64,000 nucleotides of DNA from Tumebacillus sp. BK434 (GTDB lineage Bacteria > Bacillota > Bacilli > Tumebacillales > Tumebacillaceae): assembly GCF_004340785.1 (NCBI RefSeq), contig NZ_SLXS01000005.1:1-64000 (forward strand), in the 5' to 3' direction. Positions 27,828-36,667 of this stretch are shown here, piece after piece. Each line of letters begins with the position of its first letter. Within the stretch, counting starts at the first letter, position 1. Position numbers and translations under genes: made by a program. Below the pieces are notes generated by a model. That model did not search any database and was not told the origin of the DNA. It saw nothing but the letters and a program-made list of their open reading frames with translations.

Positions 27828-27847
27828 ATGTTGTTATTCATTTTAAG

Positions 27848-27924
27848 TGGCGGAGCTGACGGGATTCGAACCCGCGATCTCCCGCGTGACAGGCGGGCAT
27901 GTTAGGCCACTACACCACAGCTCC
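27848..27924 (-). tRNA. tRNA-Asp (anticodon GTC)
   Basis: Acceptor GGAGCTG/CAGCTCC, G73 (aspartate identity base), CCA encoded. Anticodon loop CTGTCAC. Confidence 0.95.
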
Positions 27925-27932
27925 ATTGAAGT

Positions 27933-28008
27933 TGGTGGAGGTTGACGGGATCGAACCGCCGACCCTCTGCTTGTAAGGCAGATGCTCTCCCAGCTGAGCT
28001 AAACCTCC
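27933..28008 (-). tRNA. tRNA-Val (anticodon TAC)
   Basis: Acceptor GGAGGTT/AACCTCC, A73, CCA encoded. Anticodon loop CTTACAA. It is the second valine tRNA of the cluster. Confidence 0.95.
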
Positions 28009-28014
28009 AGAATA

Positions 28015-28046
28015 GATAAAGTAGCAGGAACATCTACTACTTTATC
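28015..28046. repeat. Inverted repeat between tRNA-Ala and tRNA-Val
   Basis: GATAAAGTAG and its perfect complement CTACTTTATC are separated by 12 bases. There is no T-run, so a processing site or relic hairpin is more likely than a terminator. Confidence 0.5.
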
Positions 28047-28078
28047 AGTTTCTCGACTGTGCGTCAAGAGACAATCTT

Positions 28079-28153
28079 TGGTGGAGAATAGGGGACTTGA
28101 ACCCCTGACCCCTGCGCTGCCAGCGCAGTGCTCTACCACTGAGCTAATTCCCC
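28079..28153 (-). tRNA. tRNA-Ala (anticodon GGC)
   Basis: Acceptor GGGGAAT/ATTCTCC with one G-U pair, A73, CCA encoded. Anticodon loop CTGGCAG. It is the first tRNA of the cluster in transcription order. Confidence 0.95.
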
Positions 28154-28213
28154 GCGGCGACAAGACTTATTATATAGCGCTGATAAAACAAAAGCAACAG
28201 CCAAATCCAAACA

Positions 28214-28243
28214 AAAAAGAGAACTCCCGAAGAAGTCCTCCTT
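28214..28243 (-). terminator. Terminator after speD
   Basis: The minus strand forms GAGGACTTC-TTC-GGGAGTTCTC (with G-U pairs) followed by six T. Confidence 0.7.
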
Positions 28244-28273
28244 TTGCTGGTGATTAGCGCGTTCTTCGTACAG

Positions 28274-28660
28274 CTAACGCAAGATCTCTACGTTTTGCTT
28301 CACATTGTCGAACGAACCGACCCCGCGAGGAATGAAGATCTCCTCCTTGCGGCCGGCGCGCAGGCGCTTGGTGATATAGTCGGTCGCCACCTGCGGGTCG
28401 ATGCGGTCGCCGCAAGTATAGACATCGACGCTCGCATACCCGTGCTCCGGAAAGGAGTGAATCGTCAGGTGCGATTCGGAGATGACCACGACCCCGCTCA
28501 CCCCTTGCGGCGTGAACTTGTGGAACACCACTTCCCGAACTTCAGCTCCCGATTCGAGCGCTGCGTTCACCATGATTCGTTCGACTTCTTCCTGGTTGTT
28601 CAGAATCTGTCCGTCACATTCCCACAGTTCTGCAATGACGTGTCGTCCCATCGTGTCCAT
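28274..28660 (-). CDS. speD: S-adenosylmethionine decarboxylase proenzyme
   Basis: A 128-residue class 1B AdoMet decarboxylase (SpeH type), the source of aminopropyl groups for spermidine. The self-cleavage site Glu62-Ser63 in [10 protein letters not shown] generates the pyruvoyl group, and His68 and Cys83 (YTCGD) are the processing and catalytic residues, at exactly the positions known from the family. AAGGAGG precedes the ATG. It follows the Rad50 C-lobe gene by 31 bp on the same strand, so it may be read through from that operon; a functional link is not evident. Confidence 0.96.
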   Translation of the reverse strand: MDTMGRHVIAELWECDGQILNNQEEVERIMVNAALESGAEVREVVFHKFTPQGVSGVVVISESHLTIHSFPEHGYASVDVYTCGDRIDPQVATDYITKRLRAGRKEEIFIPRGVGSFDNVKQNVEILR

Positions 28661-28691
28661 GCGTTCAGCCTCCTTGCGCTGGAGATGCGAG

Positions 28692-29363
28692 TTACGCTTG
28701 TTCTATGCTCTGATAGACTCGTACATAGCTTTTCCCGGAACGCATCTCCACCATGTAGGAAGTATCCCCCGTGTTCGCCAAGTGCTGGTTGTGCGTGACC
28801 ATGATGATCTGCCGCCCGAACGCGGTGGACAACTGCTTCAAGAACTCCGCCACTTGGCGGGAGTATTCTTCCGACACGTGTTTCGCCGGCTCGTCGAGGA
28901 TGATCGGCCCGTCAAGTCGCGGGCGGTTGGCATGCAAGAGCGCCGCGCGCAGCGCCAGCGAGATCACGTCAACCACCCCGCCGCCGCGCGCATCCTGCGG
29001 GCGCGTCTGCACGGGGATCTCGCCGCCGTATTTGGAGACGACGAGAAACTCCCCTTCCGCCCGTCCCCGCACTTCATCGATCTCCACGCGAAACTCGATG
29101 TCCTGATCGCCGAAGATAAACTGCAGCGCGTTGGTGACCATCGTCTCGATCTGCCGCCGCGCCTGTTCGCGGGCGAAGGCGCTCGACTCCTGCAGCAGAA
29201 TCTTGACCCCTTCCAACTTGACGATCTCCGCGCGCTTCTCCGTCACTTTGTCTTCCACTTGCCGCTTTTTGCGCAGCAGCGCTTCCTGCTCACCCAAGCG
29301 GCGGTTGTAATGATCGCGCAGCTTGGCGATCGCGCTGTCGTGCTGAGCTGTATCGATCGTCAT
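28692..29363 (-). CDS. Rad50/SMC-like ATPase, C-terminal lobe encoded separately
   Basis: A 223-residue protein that looks like the second half of an SMC/Rad50 ATPase. It starts with a coiled coil (~10-75) and then an ATPase C-lobe. A signature-like segment [20 protein letters not shown] (124-143) is followed by Walker [12 protein letters not shown] (Asp157-Glu158), a D-loop (EEY) and the H-switch (VTHN, 189-192). There is no Walker A, so it must pair with the N-lobe encoded two genes upstream. It has its own start after AGGTGAGCGGAG and lies 10 bp after the small coiled-coil gene. This is a genuine split gene rather than a frameshift, because an intact gene with its own ribosome site lies between the halves. 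Confidence 0.8.
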   Translation of the reverse strand: MTIDTAQHDSAIAKLRDHYNRRLGEQEALLRKKRQVEDKVTEKRAEIVKLEGVKILLQESSAFAREQARRQIETMVTNALQFIFGDQDIEFRVEIDEVRGRAEGEFLVVSKYGGEIPVQTRPQDARGGGVVDVISLALRAALLHANRPRLDGPIILDEPAKHVSEEYSRQVAEFLKQLSTAFGRQIIMVTHNQHLANTGDTSYMVEMRSGKSYVRVYQSIEQA

Positions 29364-29373
29364 CTCCGCTCAC

Positions 29374-29631
29374 CTACGCCTGGCTCTTGATCAGATCCCA
29401 CGGAATCAGGGATTCCACTTCGTCGGCCAACTGCGCGATCTCTCGCTCCAACTTTTCGATCTCCTGCTCCAAGAGCTCCGGGTCGACCTGTTCGGCGCGG
29501 ATCTGTTCGAGGATCTCTTCCTGCTGCTTGAGCAGAGCGTCTTTGCGCAGTTCTGCTTTGTAGCGCATGTCTTTCGCTTTGGCGAGACCGTCTTTTAATG
29601 TGGACAATTTAGTATCGATGGCTGTGCTCAT
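29374..29631 (-). CDS. Small coiled-coil protein between the two Rad50 halves
   Basis: An 85-residue, highly charged helical protein (KDALLKQQEEILEQIRAEQ, LLEQEIEKLEREIAQLADEV) with heptad character and no other domain. The ATG at 29631 follows AAGGAGG by eight bases and overlaps the last 23 bases of the Rad50 N-half gene in another frame. I infer it is a third piece of the arm, pairing with the long N-half coil or bridging to the C-lobe protein. It could instead be an independent regulator. Confidence 0.7.
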   Translation of the reverse strand: MSTAIDTKLSTLKDGLAKAKDMRYKAELRKDALLKQQEEILEQIRAEQVDPELLEQEIEKLEREIAQLADEVESLIPWDLIKSQA

Positions 29632-31231
29632 GGGGGAGTCCTCCTTTAAATTCATCAAGCAGTCGTTCGGTCGTATGTTCATCGATCGGCGCGAAACAGA
29701 CCGGGCACGACCCGGAGCGCTTCAGCGCCTCGCTGTATTCTGCCAGCTTCTCGGTGATCTCCAGCGCGTTCGCTTTCAGGTACTGGTCCGCTTTGCGCAG
29801 CCGGTCGCCGAGGTCGAACAGGTCTTCGTTCATCTTGATCAGCAATTGCTGGCGGCCGGTCAGCATCACCAACTGCTCCAGCGCCCATTCAGCACGCTCC
29901 GTTTTGGCCAGCGCGGCGAGCATGTTCTGAAGCGCCTGAAGCTTGTGCGACAGGTCTGCTTTTTTCACGACGAGGTCGCGCAGCTTCTGCGCCTGCAGGC
30001 GTTTGTGATCGAGCAGATCGAGCCGCCCGCCGAGCTCTGGCGTGCCCTGGGTCAGCTCCAGCACGCGGTCGATCCTGGCGAGCAACTGCCCGGTATCGGA
30101 GCGCTTGGTGCGCAAGAGGTGCAAGTTCATCAGGCGGTGTTTCGACGCTTCCAGCCGGTGCACGCGCTGTTCAGCGTCCGCCAGCCCTTCTGTCCGCTGC
30201 AAAACCGCCTCGACACGCCGCCGCAGCTGGTGCAATTGGGCACGCGATTCGCCAAGCTTGCTCAGGCGGTGGAAGCGGGCGAGCAGCGTCTCGCTGGTGC
30301 CAAGCTCTTGCTCCGCCTGCCCGAGCCCAGCCGTGCGCTGCAGGACCACATCGGTGCGGGCGATGCCGTCGGCTACCGTGTCGCGCTTATTGCGGGCCTG
30401 CTGCAGGCGCAACGCTTTGCTCTGCAAGGTGATGGCGCGCTCCGCCTGCAGCGCTGCAAGGTCGAGGTGTGCGGTCCGCGCCAGCACCTGTTCAGCCTCG
30501 CTCAGGTCGCTTTGCACCGCCTGCCGTTTTTTGGCCAGGGCCTGCAGGCGAAGCAGGCGGGCGGAGAGGTCTTTGCGCGCAGTTTGTTTTTCTTCGACGA
30601 GCAGCAGGATGTTTTCCAGATAGGGCAGGTCGGAAAATTGCTCCAGCTCCTGCTCGACTTCGGTCAGCTGCTCGCGGAAGCCGCGCTCGTCCGCATTGGC
30701 GCGGGTCAGGTCGCGATTGGTGTCGCGGGAGGCGGCGTCGATGATGTGCACGCCGTTCAAGCGCCCGATCGCTTTCGCTTTGATCGAGCCCGGTTCGGAC
30801 AGCAAAAAAGGCGGTTCGAGCTGCGTCCCGAGATGCAGCGGCGTCTCGTTGTCTTCATCGAGTGCGACTTTGCGCACGCCGGTCAAGTCGCTGACCTCTT
30901 TGGGCACCGTGTTGCCGAAGCCTTCGTAGATCTGCTCCTCACCGCTGGCCTGCATGACGATGTAGCGGTTTTTCGACGGGGTGCGCTCGCGGGTGACGCG
31001 CGACCCGTCGGCGAGCTCGATCATCACCCGGCATTGGGTGGCGCCGACGCGCATGAAGTCGGAGCCGCGCGGCTCGTTGTAGAGCAGCCAGCGCAGAGCG
31101 CGGATCACCGCCGATTTGCCGTTGTCAGAAGCGCCGACGATGACGTTGAGCCCGTCGTCGAACGCCATTTCGGTCAGTTCGTGCGATTGGAAATTCTCGA
31201 TGCGCAAGTTGCGGATCGTCTTCAGGTTCAT
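29609..31231 (-). CDS. Rad50-like ATPase, N-terminal lobe plus long coil ending in a zinc hook
   Basis: 540 residues. The N-lobe starts with IRNLRIENFQSHELTEM and Walker A GASDNGKS (33-40), the arrangement of RecF/RecN/Rad50 ATPases. From ~150 to ~505 it is a long coiled coil made of degenerate ~50-residue units (LxRTxxLxxAEQxL). It ends with CPVC (Cys509/Cys512), the Rad50 zinc-hook motif, only 28 residues before the stop. Walker B is absent and is supplied by the separate C-lobe gene. The gene overlaps the Mre11-like gene by ATGA. Mre11-Rad50 complexes process DNA ends; the hook dimerises through Zn2+. Confidence 0.85.
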   Translation of the reverse strand: MNLKTIRNLRIENFQSHELTEMAFDDGLNVIVGASDNGKSAVIRALRWLLYNEPRGSDFMRVGATQCRVMIELADGSRVTRERTPSKNRYIVMQASGEEQIYEGFGNTVPKEVSDLTGVRKVALDEDNETPLHLGTQLEPPFLLSEPGSIKAKAIGRLNGVHIIDAASRDTNRDLTRANADERGFREQLTEVEQELEQFSDLPYLENILLLVEEKQTARKDLSARLLRLQALAKKRQAVQSDLSEAEQVLARTAHLDLAALQAERAITLQSKALRLQQARNKRDTVADGIARTDVVLQRTAGLGQAEQELGTSETLLARFHRLSKLGESRAQLHQLRRRVEAVLQRTEGLADAEQRVHRLEASKHRLMNLHLLRTKRSDTGQLLARIDRVLELTQGTPELGGRLDLLDHKRLQAQKLRDLVVKKADLSHKLQALQNMLAALAKTERAEWALEQLVMLTGRQQLLIKMNEDLFDLGDRLRKADQYLKANALEITEKLAEYSEALKRSGSCPVCFAPIDEHTTERLLDEFKGGLPHEHSHRY

Positions 31232-32217
31232 GATGCACTCTCCCCGGTCGACAGGCGTTCCTGCGCGGCGGCGATGCGCTTCATCGCCTCTTCGCGCACA
31301 TCCGGCTGCAAGCCGTCGCGGGACGCGATCTCGTCGATGATCGCGCCGATGTCGATCACTTTGTAGTCGCCTGCCGCTTTGATGCCTTGCACAAAGTCGG
31401 CGAGGCGCTGCTGCGTAAATGCCGCCTCTTCATTTTTCGAACGGTCGAGGCACTCGTCGCCGGGCGGGGCGGTGGTGAGCTTGATTTTTTTCAGCACCAG
31501 TTCGCCGCTCGTCATGTCGAGCAACAGCACTTGCGGCGTGCGCCCCGCATCGGCGGGATGGTTGGATAGGCGGACGAAGCCGCCCGGGTTGTAGAAGATC
31601 TTGCCCTCATGCTTCACTTCCGGCCAGCCCATATGGTTGTGGCCGCACAGCGTGAGGTGAGCTTTCGTGTCGAGGATCTGGTCGAAGCGGGTATGTGCCA
31701 CGCCTTCAATAAATGCGCGGTCCATCAGCATCCCGTGCACGAGGTGAATCCCAATGTCGGCGTTCACTTCGTCGATCACATAATCAAGCCGCGGATCGCG
31801 GCGGTCCAGGTCATAATGGTAGTGCTGGCCGGTCACCTGCACCTTGAACCCGTTTTTCTCAAGGTACAGCGGGTCGCCGGGATGGATTAGCTTGACGATC
31901 CCGATGCGGTCCATAAAGCCGAGCATCGTGCGCGGCAAGGTGTCCGGGTTGTGGCCAAACACATCATGGTTGCCGGCGATGCCGTAGATCGGCACGCCCG
32001 CCCCTTTCATCAAAGCGATAAAATCGGCGCAGACAGCCAGCGAGGGGCTGGGAATGTCAAAAAAATCGCCGCCGTGCAGGATGGCGTCCACCCCTTCGCG
32101 CTCCACGATCGCGTTGACTTCCTGAAACTTATTTTTTAACGTCTCCACAAAATCATCGGTGCGGTTCTGCGGCGAACTCGCCCGGATGTGAGTGTCGGTC
32201 AGATACAGCAATTTCAC
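31228..32217 (-). CDS. Mre11/SbcD-like metallophosphoesterase nuclease
   Basis: A 329-residue calcineurin-like phosphoesterase with all metal-binding motifs: DTHIRAS (motif I), GGDFFD (II), GNHD (III), a His in HLVHGM and GHNH (CGHNHMGW). Its place directly before the Rad50-like gene with ATGA overlap identifies it as the nuclease partner. After ~250 a short C-terminal helical tail probably binds the Rad50 coil root. The GTG at 32217 is preferred, nine bases after GAGAGGGG; an ATG 27 bp upstream is also in frame but lacks a site. It differs from standard SbcD in having the ATPase split downstream. Confidence 0.85.
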   Translation of the reverse strand: MKLLYLTDTHIRASSPQNRTDDFVETLKNKFQEVNAIVEREGVDAILHGGDFFDIPSPSLAVCADFIALMKGAGVPIYGIAGNHDVFGHNPDTLPRTMLGFMDRIGIVKLIHPGDPLYLEKNGFKVQVTGQHYHYDLDRRDPRLDYVIDEVNADIGIHLVHGMLMDRAFIEGVAHTRFDQILDTKAHLTLCGHNHMGWPEVKHEGKIFYNPGGFVRLSNHPADAGRTPQVLLLDMTSGELVLKKIKLTTAPPGDECLDRSKNEEAAFTQQRLADFVQGIKAAGDYKVIDIGAIIDEIASRDGLQPDVREEAMKRIAAAQERLSTGESAS

Positions 32218-32315
32218 AAGGGTTTGCCCCTCTCTGTTTTGCATTATGTCAACTGAGGATTTCGACGCACAGGACGATCTTCCTGCCTGCGCAGCGCAGA
32301 AACTCTTGGCAAAAG

Positions 32316-32347
32316 AAACAGCGCCTCCGCATCGGGAGGCGCTGTGA
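32316..32347 (-). terminator. Terminator after the AIM24-family gene
   Basis: The minus strand forms ACAGCGCCTCCCGATGCGGA...GGCGCTGT followed by TTC. It separates the herA-nurA transcript from the Mre11/Rad50 transcript. Confidence 0.8.
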
Positions 32348-32359
32348 GGCGTGGAGCGA

Positions 32360-33142
32360 TTACTTTTCGAACAGGTTGGCCAAGCCGCCGAGCACGCTGC
32401 CTTCGTCCTTCTTGGCACCGCCTGCTGCCGCGAACACGCGGGAGGCGAGACGGGAGAACGGCAGCGATTGAATCCACACTTTGCCCGGCCCCTTCAGCGT
32501 GGCGAAGAACAAGCCTTCGCCGCCGAACAAAGCTGTTTTCACGCCGCCGACAAACTGGATGTCGTAGTCGACTTCGCGGGTCATCGCGACGAGGCAGCCG
32601 GTGTCGATCTTCAGCACTTCGCCGGGGTTCAGGTCGCGCTCATAGATCGTGCCGCCGGCATGGATAAACGCCAAGCCGTCCCCTTCGAGCTTCTGCATGA
32701 TGAAGCCTTCGCCGCCGAAGAAGCCGGCACCGAGTTTGCGCTGGAAGTCAACGCCGATGGAGACGCCTTTCGCCGCGCAAAGGAAGGCGTCCTTTTGGCA
32801 GACCACTTTGCCGCCCAGCCGAGCGAGGTCGACCGGGATGATCTTGCCGGGATACGGGGCGGCGAAGGAGACGTGCCGTTTGCCGTGTCCAACGTTGGTG
32901 AAGACGGTCATGAACAAGCTCTCCCCGGTGATCAGACGCTTGCCGGCGCCAAACAGCTTGCCGACCAGACCGCCCATGCCGCCTTTGGAGCCGTCGCCGA
33001 AGATCGTCTCCATCTGAATCATGTCTTCCATCATCATCAAGCTGCCCGCTTCGGCGATTACGCTTTCCTGCGGGTCGAGTTCAATCTCGACGAATTGCAT
33101 GTCATCGCCGTGCAGTTTGTAATCGATCTCATGTGCTGCCAT
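32360..33142 (-). CDS. TIGR00266/AIM24 family protein
   Basis: A 260-residue Gly-rich beta-helical protein of the AIM24 (TIGR00266) family, showing the internal repeats and the hallmark [22 protein letters not shown] and [21 protein letters not shown]. Homologues occur widely in bacteria and as mitochondrial Aim24; the biochemical role is unknown. The tail [12 protein letters not shown]...LANLFEK is weakly conserved. It is the last gene of the nurA-herA-GNAT run, 14 bp after the GNAT gene. Confidence 0.9.
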   Translation of the reverse strand: MAAHEIDYKLHGDDMQFVEIELDPQESVIAEAGSLMMMEDMIQMETIFGDGSKGGMGGLVGKLFGAGKRLITGESLFMTVFTNVGHGKRHVSFAAPYPGKIIPVDLARLGGKVVCQKDAFLCAAKGVSIGVDFQRKLGAGFFGGEGFIMQKLEGDGLAFIHAGGTIYERDLNPGEVLKIDTGCLVAMTREVDYDIQFVGGVKTALFGGEGLFFATLKGPGKVWIQSLPFSRLASRVFAAAGGAKKDEGSVLGGLANLFEK

Positions 33143-33156
33143 CTGTCCTGCTCCTC

Positions 33157-33693
33157 CTATGCCTTGCGCGCCTCATATTCGCGGCGCAGCAGGCCCATAT
33201 AGATGATGTCGTGAAACTTGCCTTCGCGGAACAGTTCCTCACGCATGCGCGCCTCCACGACGAACCCGCACTTTTCATACGAACGAATCGCCGGTTGGTT
33301 GAACTCGAAGACGCCGAGCTTGATCTTGTGCACATTGATATAGCGGAAAATAAAGTCGATCAACAGCTCCATCGCCTCCGACCCATACCCTTTGCCCCGC
33401 TGTTCCGGCCCGCCGATCATGATGCTCACCCAGCAGTTTCCATGGTTCAAGTCTACACGAAAAATGGTACAGATTCCAAGAAAAGTTCCATCTTCTAACA
33501 GTTCGATGCCAAACGTGTAACGGTCTTTTTCCGATCGGACATTCTCGACAAACTTTTCGATGTCAGACTCCATCACCGGATACGGTATCCCCGGCGAATG
33601 CATCAGGCGCGAATCAAAATCCTGCTCCAAGCGCAGGATGTGTGCAGTATCTTCGCTTTTCAAAGCGCGCAATTGGATGCGTTGTCCTTTCAT
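33157..33693 (-). CDS. GNAT N-acetyltransferase, RimJ/RimL type
   Basis: A 178-residue GNAT-fold enzyme transferring acetyl from acetyl-CoA to an unknown amine. It has the acetyl-CoA pyrophosphate loop [20 protein letters not shown] and the conserved [13 protein letters not shown] element at the C-terminal strand. The ATG at 33693 follows GAGGAGG by about nine bases. It is 33 bp after herA in the same transcript; a role with DNA-end processing is not implied by sequence. Confidence 0.88.
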   Translation of the reverse strand: MKGQRIQLRALKSEDTAHILRLEQDFDSRLMHSPGIPYPVMESDIEKFVENVRSEKDRYTFGIELLEDGTFLGICTIFRVDLNHGNCWVSIMIGGPEQRGKGYGSEAMELLIDFIFRYINVHKIKLGVFEFNQPAIRSYEKCGFVVEARMREELFREGKFHDIIYMGLLRREYEARKA

Positions 33694-33726
33694 GCAGCAG
33701 TTCCTCCTCTCCAAAAGGCCTTTCGG

Positions 33727-35595
33727 TTAGGCCTTACGATAACGCGAACCGAACGGCGTGTTTTCCTGCACGACTTTGCCCTGCTCGCACAGCTCTTCGA
33801 GGGCATGGGCGAGCTCGTCATGGCCGAGCGTGCGGCCCGCTTTGCGCGAGACGTCGGTCAGATAGGCGTTCAGGTTGAACGCGTCGATCGGCAGGATCGG
33901 CTCGATCGCTGCCCACAGCTTGGCGTCCTGCTCGGCAAACGCTTCTTCGAGCTCTTCGAACGGGTTCTTGAAGTGCGGCGATGTCGTCTTGGAGACGCGG
34001 ATGCGCACGGCGTTGGTGCGCCCGGTGATCGCCGAGGAAATAAACGCCGTGCCGGACGGCAGGTACGGCAGGCGGTTCGCTTCTTCCGGCGTGATGTCGG
34101 TCTCTTCTTTAATCACCGAGATGTCGACCGAGCGCACCGTGCGAAACACCATCTTCGTCGAAAGCTGGGCCGTGATCGTGTCATCGAGCAGGGCCGGCCG
34201 CTGGGTGGCGAAGACGAGGAACACGCCGTATTTCCGGCCTTCCTGCGCGATCTCCTTCAGCACGCCTTTTGCCGGTGCGGGCACATCGCCTTTGGGGGCG
34301 AAGTTGTGCGCTTCGTCGGTGATGATGATGAACGGCGGGAACTTTTCTTCGACAGGTCTGCCTTTTTGGATCGAATCGCGGTAGTCGCGGCGCTTGCGGT
34401 ACAGCTTGCGCACCACATAGAAAGCGAACACGTTCAGGAAATACATCGACCCGCGGATGACGACGAGCTGGCGTTTCAGAAATGCCTCTTCGACTTTCTT
34501 CGTTCCGGCCGACGTGAAGACGCCCTCCATCTCCAGGCGGTGCATCCGGCGCATGACCGAGCGCAGCGTCCCGGCAAAGCCGCCGACTTTGTCCTTGTAG
34601 GTCTTCAGCAGGTTGAACAAAGTCTGCACGCGCTCTTTTTCATCCGGGTTGAGATACTCCATCTCCCCGTGCTGCTTGCGAAGCTCCGCTTCGTTGTCCA
34701 GCGCTTCGGCCAGGTTGGACAGGCGCGTCGAATAGGACAGGTAGCTGTCTTTGTTTTTGTGCACCGCTTTGATCGCCGTCTCCATCGCATCGGTGATCGA
34801 GCCGGACGACGCGCGCAAGAGCGACACGATGTCATCGCTTTGCAGCTCCGTGAACTCAATTCCGATGTCCACCCCGGCATCGAGCACGACGAAGCGCTTT
34901 TTGAACGACTGACGGAACTCTTCCGGCAGTCCCGGGAATTCCTGATCGAACGTCAGCTCAAAGTGCGGGTCGAACACCACCGCCGGCACTTGCTTCATCA
35001 TGATCTCTTCGAGCAGGACGCGCGTCCCGAACGATTTCCCCGACCCTGAGCCGCCGAAGATCCCGATGTGCGGGTACTGGTCCATCGAGCGGTAATCGAA
35101 GACAAAAGGCACCCCGACCTGTTCGCGCACGCCCTGCTCCTTATCGAACAGCGGAGCCACGCCTTGCAGGTCGGCCGGCATGTCGTGCGAGATCTCCGCC
35201 GTCCCTTGGATCACGCCAAGCGTCAAGCCTTGCGCCGGGCGGCGCTTGACGAGCAGCGCTTCGACTTCTGAAAAATGCGGCACGCGCACGAGCGCGCCGA
35301 CGCGAATCGGAATCGCCAGCTCTTCGATCAAGCGGACTTTGGCGAGGTTGATCTCTTCATCTTCAATGTCAAATCCGACTTGGCGCAGTCCGCTCAGCAC
35401 GCCTGCATCGACGAAATTGGTCTGCTCCGAGGCCAGCGGAATGTAGCGGTTGAACGTCATCGTCTCCACCACTTCCGCTTTTGGATTGCCTTGCCCGCGG
35501 TCTTCGATGATCAAAATCTCATTGATCGAAAACTTTCGCGTCCGCGAAGCGACCCATGCTTCCAGCTGCGTTGTTTGCCCGACGATCTGCATCAT
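33727..35595 (-). CDS. herA: HerA-type bipolar DNA translocase ATPase
   Basis: A 622-residue FtsK/HerA-superfamily ATPase. An N-terminal HAS-barrel-like domain (~1-120) is followed by the ATPase core with Walker A GGSGSGKS (181-188), Walker B FIIITDEAHNF (Asp427-Glu428), sensor-type FATQRPALLDD, and an arginine-finger region after it. Archaeal HerA forms a hexameric ring that loads NurA nuclease and works with Mre11-Rad50 to resect double-strand breaks. Here nurA lies directly upstream with a 3-bp gap. The C-terminal ~80 residues form a helical domain (AGRTLGHDELAHALEELCEQ) that may be winged-helix. Confidence 0.9.
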   Translation of the reverse strand: MMQIVGQTTQLEAWVASRTRKFSINEILIIEDRGQGNPKAEVVETMTFNRYIPLASEQTNFVDAGVLSGLRQVGFDIEDEEINLAKVRLIEELAIPIRVGALVRVPHFSEVEALLVKRRPAQGLTLGVIQGTAEISHDMPADLQGVAPLFDKEQGVREQVGVPFVFDYRSMDQYPHIGIFGGSGSGKSFGTRVLLEEIMMKQVPAVVFDPHFELTFDQEFPGLPEEFRQSFKKRFVVLDAGVDIGIEFTELQSDDIVSLLRASSGSITDAMETAIKAVHKNKDSYLSYSTRLSNLAEALDNEAELRKQHGEMEYLNPDEKERVQTLFNLLKTYKDKVGGFAGTLRSVMRRMHRLEMEGVFTSAGTKKVEEAFLKRQLVVIRGSMYFLNVFAFYVVRKLYRKRRDYRDSIQKGRPVEEKFPPFIIITDEAHNFAPKGDVPAPAKGVLKEIAQEGRKYGVFLVFATQRPALLDDTITAQLSTKMVFRTVRSVDISVIKEETDITPEEANRLPYLPSGTAFISSAITGRTNAVRIRVSKTTSPHFKNPFEELEEAFAEQDAKLWAAIEPILPIDAFNLNAYLTDVSRKAGRTLGHDELAHALEELCEQGKVVQENTPFGSRYRKA

Positions 35596-35598
35596 CCT

Positions 35599-36660
35599 CT
35601 AAAAGTCCCTCCGTTCCCGTTGCGGCCGCAAAAACGACTCGATGATTTCCTGATCCACATTGCTTTTCACGATCATCTCGACCTGCTTTTTGGTCAGCCG
35701 CGCCTCAGCATCGACAACATCGAGCCACAAGGGAATCCCCCGCGACTTGCCCGGCGTGATCGTGTACAAAAAGTCGATCACCTCGTCTACCCGGTGCGCC
35801 TGTTCGCGCAGGAAGTCGCACGCGCCCGCCTGCGGCTGGTCGGACAGCCGGTTGAAGACGGTGTAAAATTCATTTTTGATCGGACGCTCCAAGCTCGTCT
35901 TCAGCCATTCGCCCGTCTCCAGCATGTTGAACAGCACTTCCCGGTCATGGCCGCGGATAAAACCGCGCAACAGCTTTTCATCCACATCATCGAGCCGCGA
36001 TTTCAAGCGGTAGGAGCCGACCTCTTCGATCACCCCGACAACGATCGTATCTGAGTGCGTCACTTGTTCCTCGAACTGCTCCCACAGCTCGCCGCCTTTG
36101 CCTTTCAGGCGGGAGAACCCGCCGTCCATCAGCATCAGATAGGGGCGGAAGTTCTTCAGCGCGTCGATCGCCGCCTGCAGTTCCAACTCGACCATCTTCT
36201 GATCGACCAAGATCTGATAGGCCTGCTGCTCCGCGATGTCACGCTCCGCGTTGCGGTCTTCCTGCGGCTCGACGCGCAGCTCTTCGCGCCGCTCGGCGAC
36301 GAACTGCCGGACGGCCGCATGGTCGGCGGTGCTGAGCGGTGAAAACATCTGCACTTTTTCCACTTTGCGCGTTCCGTCCCGGCCGGGCAGCGTCGATTTG
36401 GCCAGCGATTTGAACAGATGGATCGCGTAGGGATAATTGCTGCCGAACTGGTTGACCGACCCGTCGACGCCGACCAGCGGCCGCCCGGCAAACAGCTCGC
36501 CGATCTGCTCGTCCGACAAGCGTTTGGCGCGGACGAACTCGCCGACGTTCGTCTCCAGCGCCGCGCGAATCGCCGTCCGGTCGGCCCGCTCTTTGCGCTT
36601 TTCATGCAGGGAGCCGTTCAGCCCCTGCAGCTCTTTGGCCAGCGTGAACAACCCGCTCAT
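35599..36660 (-). CDS. nurA: NurA-family 5'-3' nuclease
   Basis: A 353-residue NurA-domain protein. The RNase H-like core has the first acidic motif VGVDGS (Asp66), an internal LMLMDGG strand (Asp179), a hydrophobic VVGVIEEVGSY strand, and the C-terminal IPLWLDVVDAEARLT motif followed by a helix, all hallmarks of NurA. NurA is the nuclease partner of HerA. The stop-start gap to herA is 3 bp and to the upstream hydratase gene 7 bp. Confidence 0.88.
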   Translation of the reverse strand: MSGLFTLAKELQGLNGSLHEKRKERADRTAIRAALETNVGEFVRAKRLSDEQIGELFAGRPLVGVDGSVNQFGSNYPYAIHLFKSLAKSTLPGRDGTRKVEKVQMFSPLSTADHAAVRQFVAERREELRVEPQEDRNAERDIAEQQAYQILVDQKMVELELQAAIDALKNFRPYLMLMDGGFSRLKGKGGELWEQFEEQVTHSDTIVVGVIEEVGSYRLKSRLDDVDEKLLRGFIRGHDREVLFNMLETGEWLKTSLERPIKNEFYTVFNRLSDQPQAGACDFLREQAHRVDEVIDFLYTITPGKSRGIPLWLDVVDAEARLTKKQVEMIVKSNVDQEIIESFLRPQRERRDF

Positions 36661-36667
36661 CTCCCGG

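Noticed and set aside
28692-31231. Frameshifted or degraded single rad50 gene
   Set aside because: The pieces have separate ribosome sites, and an intact coiled-coil gene lies between the N-half and C-half; no stop-codon-only lesion explains the layout.
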